Assembly (NCBI RefSeq): GCF_018320785.1
Contig: NC_054885.1
Coordinates: forward strand, 7,266,921 to 7,330,920
DNA length: 64,000 bases
Direction of reading: 5' to 3'
DNA from: Cheilinus undulatus
Taxonomy: Eukaryota > Chordata > Actinopteri > Labriformes > Labridae
Shown: positions 37,301-49,300 of the stretch, piece after piece
Layout: each line of letters starts with the position of its first letter
How positions within the stretch are numbered: position 1 is the first letter of the stretch
Notes under the pieces: generated by a model
Databases searched by the model: none
The model's input: only the letters and a program-made list of their open reading frames with translations
Told to the model about the DNA's origin: nothing
Made by a program: the position numbers and the translations under genes

Positions 37301-40300
37301 TTGTGACTGTAATCTCAGGATTCTCATTTTTCTCCAGGAGTCGGACTTCAACTGTATAATTCTGTCTTTTTTTCCCAGAATTCTGACTTCAGTCTCTGAA
37401 GTCTGGCTTTAATCTCAGAATTCTGACTTTTTTTCTTACAATAACAAAAAATTGCATCTCAGTTCATTTAAAGTGGCCCTAATCCTCTTCCGTATAAAAG
37501 CACAGGGCTAATGAGCTGAAGTAAAATTCAGCTTTGTTGAATTAACAGTATACAACACCATTTGATCAAACACTTACAAACTAAAGGTAACAGGATAACA
37601 AACACGGATGCCCTTTGCTGAGGTCCTGCAAACTGGCATGTTGAAACTCAAAACAGCAACAAACATAAGGCATGTAACAAAGGATGTAAAAATATATTGT
37701 TTTAAGTTTATATCAGGAATAAAGAAGAAGAAGAAGAAAAAAATGTTCACCACATACTGTCAGCAAACCACTTCATACCTGTTGGGAAGCTGCCCTGTTA
37801 CCAGGTGCTGCATGTAAGATTGAAATATCTTAGCTCATCGAAAGTTTGATGTTACATCACTAAATTTTACCTGCAGAGATATTCAACCACCAGACTGTTC
37901 ACACCTCACAGCAAACGTGTTTAGGCAGAACACAAACAAAAGTTTGGTCTCAGGTTGCAGATGCATGCTTGGGATGGTTTAATTTTTCTTAATCCAAAGA
38001 CACTCCGAGAGGGTTTCCCTCTCTCTTCTCCAGCTTCACCCACTTTCACAAAAAGTGCGAGTTTGAGCATTTAGACAGTGCCTTTGGTCGAGAACACGAT
38101 TGAAGAGCTGAAGTTTTGATTCTCATAATTGTTAAAAGGAGAGTCAAGCATACAATTCTTCTTTTCTCTGTGAGTATTTTTTCTATTTTTGTCTCTCAGA
38201 AACACAAGACTCTTGTTAAACAAGGGGAAACTTTGGAGAAAAGTTTGGAGAACCAGTGACAATCTGCTCCCTGTTGTTAGTTACTCTGTGAAGAGTGTGC
38301 AGCTGTTTAGGAGGATCAGTGAAGGAATGTGACAGAAGAGAGGAAGTGACTCAACTTTTAACTTCAGTCTTATCTCTGAGAGTAAAATACTGCCTCTGGA
38401 GTTATCGGTAAGAGAAAGCGCCCCTGTTTCACAACTTCATTATTAAGAAACGCACTTAAGAACCTGTCTGTGCTGAGAGAAACATGCACTTTTTTAGCCG
38501 CTGTAGCCCATGTCTGAAAATAAAAAAATATATATTATGTGATGCTTAAATGTATAATACAACTGTATAGTGAAATCGAAAGGAAAATGCACACTGTAAT
38601 ATTGTGAGCCAGCCAGGAACAACTTTCTAGTGACAAATAAAAAGCCTAAAAAATTGTTTTTGCACGAACAGTGTTTAGTTTCTACTTGACCCACCTGATT
38701 CAATAGCTCCCTCTCTCGGCTCGAAGCCTTCCCTTGTTCCTCCAGAGCTCTGGAGTATTTCACAGCCTGCTCCAGGTGTCGGTCTTTCAGCTTACCCAGC
38801 TCCCGACTCGCCGATTCCCAGTCCTGTCGCACCCTAAACATCACAAATCATCATCAACCATCAAGTTGGAACATTTTTATACTTTTTATCTCTGCTGGAC
38901 TACAACTTCAATACCTATTTGATACCACAGCAACAAAACAGAAGTCATTGGCACCAAATATTCATGTGCTGATTATTGAAAACTGCAGGCAAACTCATGC
39001 CCACTGCTAACTTTGCAAAGCAGATGGATATGCCCATTTCTGTGTTTCTCACTCACAAATCCATCTTGCAGAGTTCCTGTCTGAACTGTTTGGGCCCAGT
39101 TAGAAAGTGACAAGACCAATCAGTGTCAAGGGGCAGTACTTTCGGGTGTGGCGGAGTAGTGATGTAAGCAAGCAGCAACAAGAGGTGCAATTATGGCGGA
39201 AGACATTGGCGTGGCTGCTGCTAAAGCGCCATTTTTACCAGAACTTGACGACATTTCTTTGTTAAAAGAAGAACAAAGAACAGCAGTGAGTTGTTTTCTT
39301 TTCAAAAACGACAAAAGTCGTGGACTGACATGTCTACAGTGGCCATGAGTTGCGTTATGCAGCTCTGGAGTTTACTCCTTCGGTAGGGGCGAAGCTTGCT
39401 GGCTGCTATGTCACGTGTTTTGTTGCTCTGATTGGCCCATAAAGATGTGACAGACAGAATGTTTATCCAATCACCCTCCAAGTTTTTGCAAAGCTTCTGC
39501 CCTTTCCCAAACACTGTATATGAATGGTTTTCCAGATGGATGTGTGAGACAAATCCATCTGGCATGCCAGTTTAGCCCACTGCCTAAATTGCACAAAAAC
39601 ATTGGCAATGTTTGTAATAGTGTGTGCAGCTGGAGAGGACAAGGGGTTTCCAGATGGTAAACTGTCTGTGAACGTCAAGCTACAAATTTTTGCCTTGTTT
39701 GCCCCCCTTCCACATAAGGGTATCAATTTTTACAAGAAGCAAAGACCATGGTTGACCAAACCACGGTCCATTTTCTAATTGGCCCGCAATATTCTAAAAA
39801 TAAAATGAGATACTATGGCTGACATTAGAACACAAAGCTTGTGTTGCCCTGGCGTAGACTCTCCTGCTAGCTAAAAAGAAAAGATTGTCCTCTGGATGTG
39901 TCCCCTGCTCTATTGTAAGTGAGTAACTGCTATTTCAAGTGTTAGTATCAGATTTGATTCCCGAGCCTCATAAAAGCAGGATGAAGATTTAAAGAAACAA
40001 GGGAAGCTAACACCAAACTACGCCTCACCTCTCCAGCTGCAGCCTGTCGTGCCGTAGCTCCTGAGCTTTACGTTCGGCCCGGCTTCGTTCCTCCTCGGCC
40101 ATCCTGCAGCGCTGAGACAGGCGGCGCTCACACATGCGGCTGTTTCTGAGCTGCTCTCTGAGTTTACGAACCTCGAGAAGAAGAAACTGGGTCAGACCCT
40201 CCGGACCCTCCTCATCTGAGACATAAAGACAAGTAAATGGACTAAACACACGATATCAAAGTCATCCGGTGTCCTGCCGTGCAAAATGCATCACGTTCTT

Positions 40301-43300
40301 ACCCAGAATGAGTGAACATCTATGCGTGGGCTGCTCGCCTGTCAGCTGGGTGTACTGCTCCGGGTGGTAAAACTCCAGAGACTCCATGAAGGCCTGAAGA
40401 CCTCGCTGACCCTGACCATGCAGGATGTCCAGCAGGCGACCTGTACGGGAAAAGACAAGGAAAAAAATTTAAAACTGTAAGCTCAAGTTAGCACTCTGGC
40501 ATTTCACCTCTCTGATTAGTCTTATTTACGCCCATACTCATGAAGGTATTTCTAACGTAACAGTGATGAATGAGCAGTGCTAAGATGACTCACTCACAAT
40601 AAAACAAGAAGATAGAGTGGTCACTGTGTCTGTCTTTTTCTTTATCTTCTTTCACTCCTCATTCTTCAGACGCTGCCCTGTACTTAACACTGTCTCTCAT
40701 CTCTCTCCTTTCAGTTCCTGCAGTATTTATCTCTGCTCTCCTGTTTCTCTCTGACAGCATGATGAAAAATCACTCACACGATGTTTCTAATTTGGACATT
40801 TCACAAAAGAACTACTCTTCCTTTTGAGTATTTTGTCTACATTACTGTTACTGTTAAAGAAAAGTTTATTTTATTAGAGGCAGTAGTCTGCGTCTCTTTT
40901 ATTTCTGTTGTTTGTGTTCTAAAAGAAGTTGGGGTGCTGTGTAAAATGTAAATAAAAACAGTGTGCAATGATTTGTTCACAAATTAGCTTAAAAAAAAAC
41001 ATCAGATGTTGAAACTAAGACATTTTATCATTTCATGAAAAAAGTTAGCTCAGTCTGTAAACGTCTGGGAAGGAGACCAGTTGCTGGAGTTTTGGGAGAT
41101 TAATGTTGCCCCATTCTTTTCTGATGTAGGATTCAAGCTGCTAAACCAGGGTTGTCCAAACTTTTTCCACTGAGGGCCACATATAAAAAATATATAAGGA
41201 TGGTGGGGCCACTTTCATATACTTCACCTTGAGCAGCTAGTAAAAACCAATGTTATGATGGTTAAGATATGCTTAGTTATTGTTCATGCTTAAATGGCTA
41301 GTTAATGGGTGACAAGGCAAATAGCTAATTATTTTAAGGATTTGACAGAGGCCAATTAGATTTCAGAGGGCCCTGGTTAACCCTGGCTACTACTGGTTCA
41401 GAGCATATTAAATCAAAATTTTGTCATTACTTTGGTTTCCAGTATGTTTTCCTTTTACAGTATTGTCTTCATTTAGTCACAAAAAACTCGAATCAATAAT
41501 ATTCTTGTCAAAATGTTTCTTTACAGCACTGCCTTGTGCAGAAACCAAGAAGTACAATACAGTCAAGCACAAGCTTCATGTTCCAATGTGGGCCAGATTT
41601 CATTTAATATTTAGAATTTGATGCGGGCTGATCAAAAATGGACCTTGGGCTGCATTTGGCCCACAGGCCATAGTTTGGACACCCCTGTGCTAAATCATCC
41701 TGGGTCTTATTGTTGGATTTTCCTTCAGTGATTGATAAAATGTTTTCTACTGGTGAAAGGTCTGGACTGCAGGCAGGCCAGTTCAACACCTCAACTCTTC
41801 TACTGTGAAGCCATGCTGTTGAGATGGATGTGGTTTAGTATTTAGCATTGATAGTTCCTTTCAAGATGTGTAAGCTGCCCACGCCTTAGGCACTAATGCA
41901 ACCCTATACCATCAGAGATGCAGGCTTTAGAACTGTGCACTGATAATAAGCTGGCTGGTCTATCTCTTCTTTAGTCTGCAGGACACTGCATAAGTGGTTT
42001 CCAAAAAGAATTTCAAATTTTGAGCCATATGACCACAGAACAGTTTTCCATTTTGCCTTAGTCCATTTTTAATGATCTTTGGCCCAAAGATGATGGTGTT
42101 GCTTCCAGACAGTGATTTCTGGAAGTGTTCCTGAGCCCATGCAGTGATTTCCATTGCAGAATCACGCCTGTTTTTAATGCAGTGTTGCCTGAAGACAATA
42201 TTGACCTTCAGCCGTGTACACTGAACACAGAGATTTCTCCAGATTCTCTATCAGCTGATCTCACACAAGCATATCAGCTGATGGCCAGTTGATTTGCTCT
42301 AAGCACACTATTGGCTAATCACACTTATGCTGCCATATTCAAACCGCTCTAGCCTGACTACGCTTTTCTGCTCCCTCTACAAGCCGCTTTGCAACCCTCC
42401 TCCACCCCAGCTCCTCCTTTATTCAGCTTCTGACTCAATCAGTGTCGCTCTGTTGTCAGTGATTGAATGTTTGCTATTTCTGAAAGATGCTTTTGACGTA
42501 GGCTCATGGAAGGGCAGGGGGATCCCAGAACAGCCACACTGCCAAATATAAATACAGTCTTTGCAATTTTATGATCAGGATTTTTTTTAGAAATTCTTAA
42601 ACAATTTTGAGATGCAGGTAGATCAGTGAACCTCATCCTTACTTCTGAGAATCTCTGCCTCTCTAAAAGGATCCTTTTATACCCAGTAATGATACTGACC
42701 TGTTTCCAGTCAACCTAATTATACGCAAATGCTCCCCCAGCTGTTTTTCATTTGTACCATTTACTTTTCAAGCCTTTTGTTGCCCTGTCCCTACTTTTTT
42801 GAGCTGTGTTGCTGCCATCAAATTAAAAATAAGCTAATATCATTTTTCATGAAATGGCAAAAAAAAAAACACTTTCAACATCTAATCCATGCTGTTTATG
42901 TTCTATAGTGACTAAAATATGGGTTTTAGAGATGTGCAAGTTATTTCCAAGGGCTTCCTTACTAGGAGAGACAGCACTGTAAACAACAACATATACCTAA
43001 GTGGAGTGAGGGACATGATATCAAAAAGGGTCTAAATAAGGACTATTCAAAGGTGTTCTTTTTTTTATCTCAGGCATGCCAGTTTTGTGTAGGTAAACAA
43101 GCAGTTAGTCACTCATTTTTTTCCTGGGGTTTCCATGCCAATTTGGTTTTTAAATATTAAAAGGTTCTCATCTCACCAGCCTTGCTGATTCGCAGTGGGT
43201 ACTGTGTGGAGTTGAGCACCTCGTCTTCATCTTGCTCATCGATCACTTTACACTGTCGCAGGTATGGAGTGAGTTTAGCTGGGTTGAGGATGCGGGTCAG

Positions 43301-46300
43301 TTTGTGCCGTACACCCTCCACCTTCTCCCACAGCTCCTCACATCGCTCATCCGACCACAGAGCAGGAGGCCGCGCCTCCTCCTGAGATAAATCCTCCTCT
43401 TCTGCCCAAACCGTGACGCCTGCAGGAATGAAGATTATAGATAATTCAGAAAAAGTTCTGATTGTGCACTGAAAATGACAGGCATTGCATGCACTTAAAA
43501 ATCTTGCAAACCTTACATATTCTTTCTTTTCTACCTTGCAGATCTCTCTCCACTGTGTGACAGATTAACAGTTATATTTAAAGTAAACCTGAGACAAAAT
43601 ATATCATCCTCATGTAGAATCCCTCTGGTGTTTGTCTTTGCTTTAAGGTTCACTCTGTCAGCGCAGCTCTCTGCATCAAAAGTGGGTCATTACAGAACGC
43701 TGACAAAGCATAGAGAAAAACTTTAACACTTTCATGAAAAATCTGACTTCTCCACTTTGAGCCGCATGAAAAAACGTACTTAAATCTTTATTCAAATCTT
43801 ATCCTTGTCTTATCTTGTACAGACTGACCAAACTCTCAGGAAACAGACTCATAAAAATAACATAAACAGGAACTTTGATGCTCAGTTAGAGCTGCTATCC
43901 TGCTGCAGTCTCTTTACAATTTTACTGCCGCAGCTGAAGCTCTGTTGTTATCAGGGTTATAAACTACAGACGGGAAGGGGGCAGCAGACTTTGTGGGTCA
44001 GTGTCTCAGAGAAAAGGAATGAAAACACTGCCGTGACTCACATCAGACACCTGAAAACACACCAGGGGTCTACAGACAGAAGGCCCATTTAAGGCCCATT
44101 CACTTCAGACTGTGGGGGAGATGAGCAGAAAGTAAATAAATTAAACACCGTCAGTCTGTTCCAATAAAAACAGCTTAATAATAAATGATTTAAAGTAATT
44201 ATAACAACAAGAAAATGAGTGATTTAATAATTGCTGATTATTAAAAGGGAAAGCTTCAGGTTATCTTACAAATCCAGTGATAAATGACTGAATAAAGCTC
44301 TCTGTAAAAACATAAAGCCTACCAAAGCCATGACAATCCACCCGCTGAGTCATTAAGATTTAAAAGACAAGTGTGTGGGTGTGTTATAATCACATTAGGT
44401 CCATGTCATTACGATTCCCTTTATCTCACTGCTGAAGAGTGGTTGGAGAATCTCAGATACTCAATCAAAAAACCAACAGGCTGTCAAGATTAGGGGTTGA
44501 CCAATGTAGTGGTTTTCAGGGCTGATACAGATACTGATTATTAGCAGTTTCTGAGACTGATGTTTGGAACTAACATGCATTTATAATAATGTACAAAATG
44601 GGCTTGATGTGGCAGAAGTAAAATTGCAAGATCAAAAAAGGAGGAAAATGACCTCATCAGCCCCAAACTATCAGCGTGAGAACTGGCACAAAGCCAAACA
44701 GTAGCAGCAGGAAAACAGAAAGTGATGCCATATGCTCGTTGTGTCAGTGGCACTCAGACTCAAGTGCTGATTGGCTGGCACTCATGTGCTATCTAGCCAA
44801 TCAGATTGTGTTGTGTGCAGACTGTTGTTGAGACTGTGGAGAGGGAAAATAACACCAGAGGGGAAGACTCAATTTCAGTGGAGCCAAAGTAGCGCACTTT
44901 TTGATTAACTAACTTTATCTATTATTGGTAAAATAAAACAGCAATAACGATAATAATCGTCCAGGCCAATAATTAGTTGACCCTAACAAAAGATACCAGA
45001 ATTTTTTGCAATATGTGATACTTTAAAAAATCAAACCTGTTTGTCTCCGGAGCGACAAACATGGAAGTCCTCTCTTACTTTTTTCTGGCTATTGGTTAAG
45101 AGTGATTGAAGAAATGTAGATTTTTATCAAGTTTTTGTTGGTTAAAGGTAGCAAAGGTGTTGGTAAAATTAAGAAAGTGCACTATTGCTTTTGGTTAGAG
45201 ATAAGACTACAAACCTGTAGTTCTAAAGTTTTGGTAGTTTTCTGATCTGACAAGCTGTTTCTGACTGTTTCATATATCCATGATATGGAATTTATTTCAT
45301 TCACTTTCATGTAGGGCAGGTCCCATACAAAGTGTTTGGGAAGGGCAGGACTTTTCAAAAACTCTCAGAAGCTGATTGGCTGAACTTTCTGTCTTTCACA
45401 TTCATTCAGAATGAAGCAGTAGGTATTGGCCACTTTGGTAGCAACCTGAGCCCAACAGACGGTTTATGAACAGTGGAGCTTGTTGGTGGATAAAACTCAT
45501 GCCGAGGCCGGTCAGGAAGTGTAAAAACATTTTCTCCACCAAGAGAAGCTTTCAGTGTGTCTCTTTGCTCTTTTTTGATAAAGAAATGTGGTCCAGTTCT
45601 GTTAAAATTGCTGCTATACTTTAGCTACATCCAAGCTAATAGCTACACCAGCTGCAGCCATTGCTATTGGCTTCCAGTTCAGCTAAACCCTGCCTGTGGC
45701 TACCACCTCAAATGATGCTGTTTAGTCAGGTCTGTTCTCAGACCTGGCACAATCATTTCAGACTGAAGCTTTGCAAGATGGATCTGCCTGATGACAGACA
45801 TGGAAAGGGCTACAGAATGTAAATGAACACGAACAAAGTCTCAGTGACAATGGCAGTCACCCTACTGGAATGCTATAGCTCAAACAAAATTTTGGTCAAC
45901 CTATAAACAAATACATGGAGCTGATGTGGGCTTAACCCTCTAAGCTATTTTTAACCATTTTGTCTCGCTTGGACTTATTTTTTTAAAAAGCTTGTAAAGC
46001 ATCAAACCTGTGGTGCACAGTCAAGCTCTAAACAAGCTTTTTTTTCAAGATATCATGGACTTTAAGAATATGTGTCCTACAGTAATGTCACTTGATTTTT
46101 TAAACAAGTCATGGGGCTATGAAGACCAAAGAAAAAACCAAACGGAAATAAAAACTCAAAGATTTTTATGTGAACCACACAGAAAACAATAATACCTTTT
46201 TTGCACAAAATTTCTTTTGTAAAAAAAAGTGAAAAAAGAAATCATTCAGTGTCAAAAAGTCTTAAAAATATTCACATAATTAAAAAAAAGTCCTTGTGCT

Positions 46301-49300
46301 TTTAATATTGTCTGATTATGAGCCATTTTTCAAAGAAGTTTCTGTCTGCAGAGACACAGAGGGACACATCCCAGGCTCTCTGTGTCTTTTTCTCACCATC
46401 ATGAACCAACCAGGCCATCTCCTCCAGTTTCAAAGTATAAACACATGCGCTGTTTGGCAAAGCATGTTGGGACAACAGAACAGCTGTTTTGGGAACTCAA
46501 GATGGTGGCTAATGCTAAGCTAACAGAAGAAACAAATGAAAATGGATTAGAAAATGGATAAAAAGACCTTCAATATCAGAGTTACTGGTGTGAATTTATT
46601 CTTTAAAAGCCCTGGAAACTCAGCCAGGTTCCAGGCTAGCTAGAAAAGCTCCTGTAAGGGCTACGAAGGTATAGATAGCAACATAAGAACAACCCTCTTT
46701 TGGAGGCAAAAAAAAGTAAGTGGCTACGATTTGTGGTTCAAAGGTAATTTAACTTTGTGTAACCACTGTCTCTTCTTGCCATATATGACAACATCAGACT
46801 AAGAGAGTTGAAGTCTCCCGACAAACAGCTACAAATTTCCACCTGTCAGTCAACTCATCCACACCCCCAAGTTATTAAAAACTCTCATCTTTCTTCGACC
46901 CAAAAGGGGCAAGTTATAGCATTCTTGTAGAAAGTGAGATTTTTTGAATGGGTGTGTGTGGGACGCCCCCAGCTTTTGGAGCCAGCCTCTAGTGGACACT
47001 TGAGGAACTGCAGTTTGTCTTTTATTTGCTCAGTGGCTTTTGATAAAATCAAGAGGTTGCCACTCAGTTTCACTGCTTGCTAAATGGTTTAAATTTTCCA
47101 TGCTTAAATCTATTTTATTGCATTGCAAGGCTTTGTTGCATTTATCATTCATCAAAGTAGCAGAGATTTTTGTGGGGTTCTACAGCACTGGAAATTTTAA
47201 TTCTTAGACACTTTGAGTGACAAATCACTTTAATCAGATTCCTGATAACGGTATGTGGTGTGGTATACTGAAAACAATGCTGGTGCTGCAAAGCTCAGCT
47301 GACAGACTGATCAGGGGTGAAGGGCAAGCTGAGGCAGGTCTCAGGAATCTCTGACAGAAACCATAAATAGCCTGCTGAGACACCGCTCTCATGCTATTAT
47401 AACCAAACTCCTCCTTCGCACTCAGAGGGCAGTAAAACAACACTCATCCAGGTCTGTCACCTTTTCTCAGGAATCACTGATTCATTCATTCATATGAGCA
47501 TTTATTAATCACTTAAAATGTCACTCAGGGAAAAATTTTCCACTGATACTAACACTAAACTATGCTCATGTTTTCAACCAATAATAAAATTTATAGTACG
47601 TGCATAGGATGTGCAGACTTTAGCCTCAGTTTCCTGTTCTTAGCTGACAGCAGTGACACCCGGTGTGATCTTCTGCTGCTGTAGCCCATCTGCTACTTGT
47701 TGTGGGTTCAGAGATGCTCATCTGCATACCTTGGTTGCAACAAGTGGCTATTTGAGTTATTGTTGCCTCTCTATCAGCTTGAAGCAGTCTGGTTGTTCTC
47801 CTCTTATCTCTGCCAGCAATAAGGCATTTTAGCTGAGAAAACTGTAGCTCACTGGACTTTATCTCTGCTCTCTGTAAACCCTTGAGATGTGAGTACATGA
47901 AAATTCCAGTAGACGAACAGATGAGTCCTATCTTGGACCAAAAAATCATGGCATGTTCAAACTAATTTAAATCACCTTTCTTCATCATTCTGATGCTCAG
48001 TTTGAACTTTAGCACATCAGCTTGACAACGTGGTCTACATACCTAAATGCAGTAGTTTCTGCGATGTGATTGGCTGATTAGATATTAGCATTAATGACAG
48101 ATGAACAGTTGTACCCCATAAAGTGACTGATATATAAATATTTATGTTTACCTTAACTATAATTTAAAGGGGTGCACAATATTGGATTTTTTGCCAATAT
48201 CCAATTTGCAGACATTTAAAAATTAATTTGAGCTGACACAGATTTGAAACCAATATTTAAATGTAGTTTAGAGCTAAAATGGCAGTCCTTAAATCATAAA
48301 ATTTAAGGTCTGACAGACTTTAAAGATCAAAAAATGATGATAAACACAGAAGAAGACTTTGGCTCACATAAACCTAAAAATCCACTAACTTATTTCTTCA
48401 TACAGCTGATATTTACAGCTGGTATAGGAAGATTTCTATAGCCAAAATAATATGTAAATTCCAGCAGAAATTTTTATATCTGTGGATAGATCATTTATCT
48501 TATAACAATGACTTTTTATTGTTGTCCTTACAAAAAATATGAAGTATGTTTGTTCATTTATATTTGAGCAGGTCAGCATTAATGCATTAATCATGATTAA
48601 TTAAGCTCCATAATAAGTGCATTCATTTATTTTTATTATATCCATTCATCCATTTTCTATACCCCTTATTCTGTTCCAGGTCGGAACAGCTATCCCAGCT
48701 GTCAATGGGCGAGAGGCGGGACTGGTCGCCAGTCAATCGCAGAGACAGACAACCAGGCACCTCACATTCACACCTACGGCCAATTTAGAGTGATCAATTA
48801 ACCTGATGAGCATGTTTTTGGTGGTGGGAGGAAGCCAGAGTACCCGGAAAGAACCCACGGATGCAAGGGGAGAACATGCAAACTCCGCACAGAAACCTAC
48901 TGGGAAGTAAACCAGCAATTTCCTTGCTGTGAGGCAACAGCGCTAACCACTGTGCCGCCCATTATTCTTATTATAAATTCATAGACAGCTCAGTGGACAA
49001 GTCATCTGCACCATGTGTTTTCAAACATTTATCTTGTTACTGTTGACTCATTTCCTTTCTAATCCATAGCAAGTTCATTTTTCAGTAGTTAGGTTCATCT
49101 AATAGTCTTGGAGTTTCTTATTTCCTTTCAAAATAAAAGCAGGCTTGTATCCAACAGGAAGTTGATTACTTTTAGTGTAAGACAGTGTATAAAATGAAAC
49201 AAAAACGATTTCAAATTCAAACTAGTGGAAGTTAAAAATGTGACAAAAAGGGTAAATTCTAAGATTGATTTAAAAAAAAAAAATCAATTTCCAGCAACAG

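Larger units (their letters stand above)
40930..42935 (-). pseudogene. degraded Tc1/mariner element with nested insertions
   Basis: Minus-strand remnants include [14 protein letters not shown] (around the last catalytic block) at about 41745-41780 and [15 protein letters not shown] at about 42108-42154. The termini include TGTAAATAAAAACAG on the left and a right end with TTTTTTGAGCTGTGTTGCTG. It is split by a hAT MITE (41147-41687) and by another repeat (42245-42545). All coding parts are broken. Confidence 0.8.
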
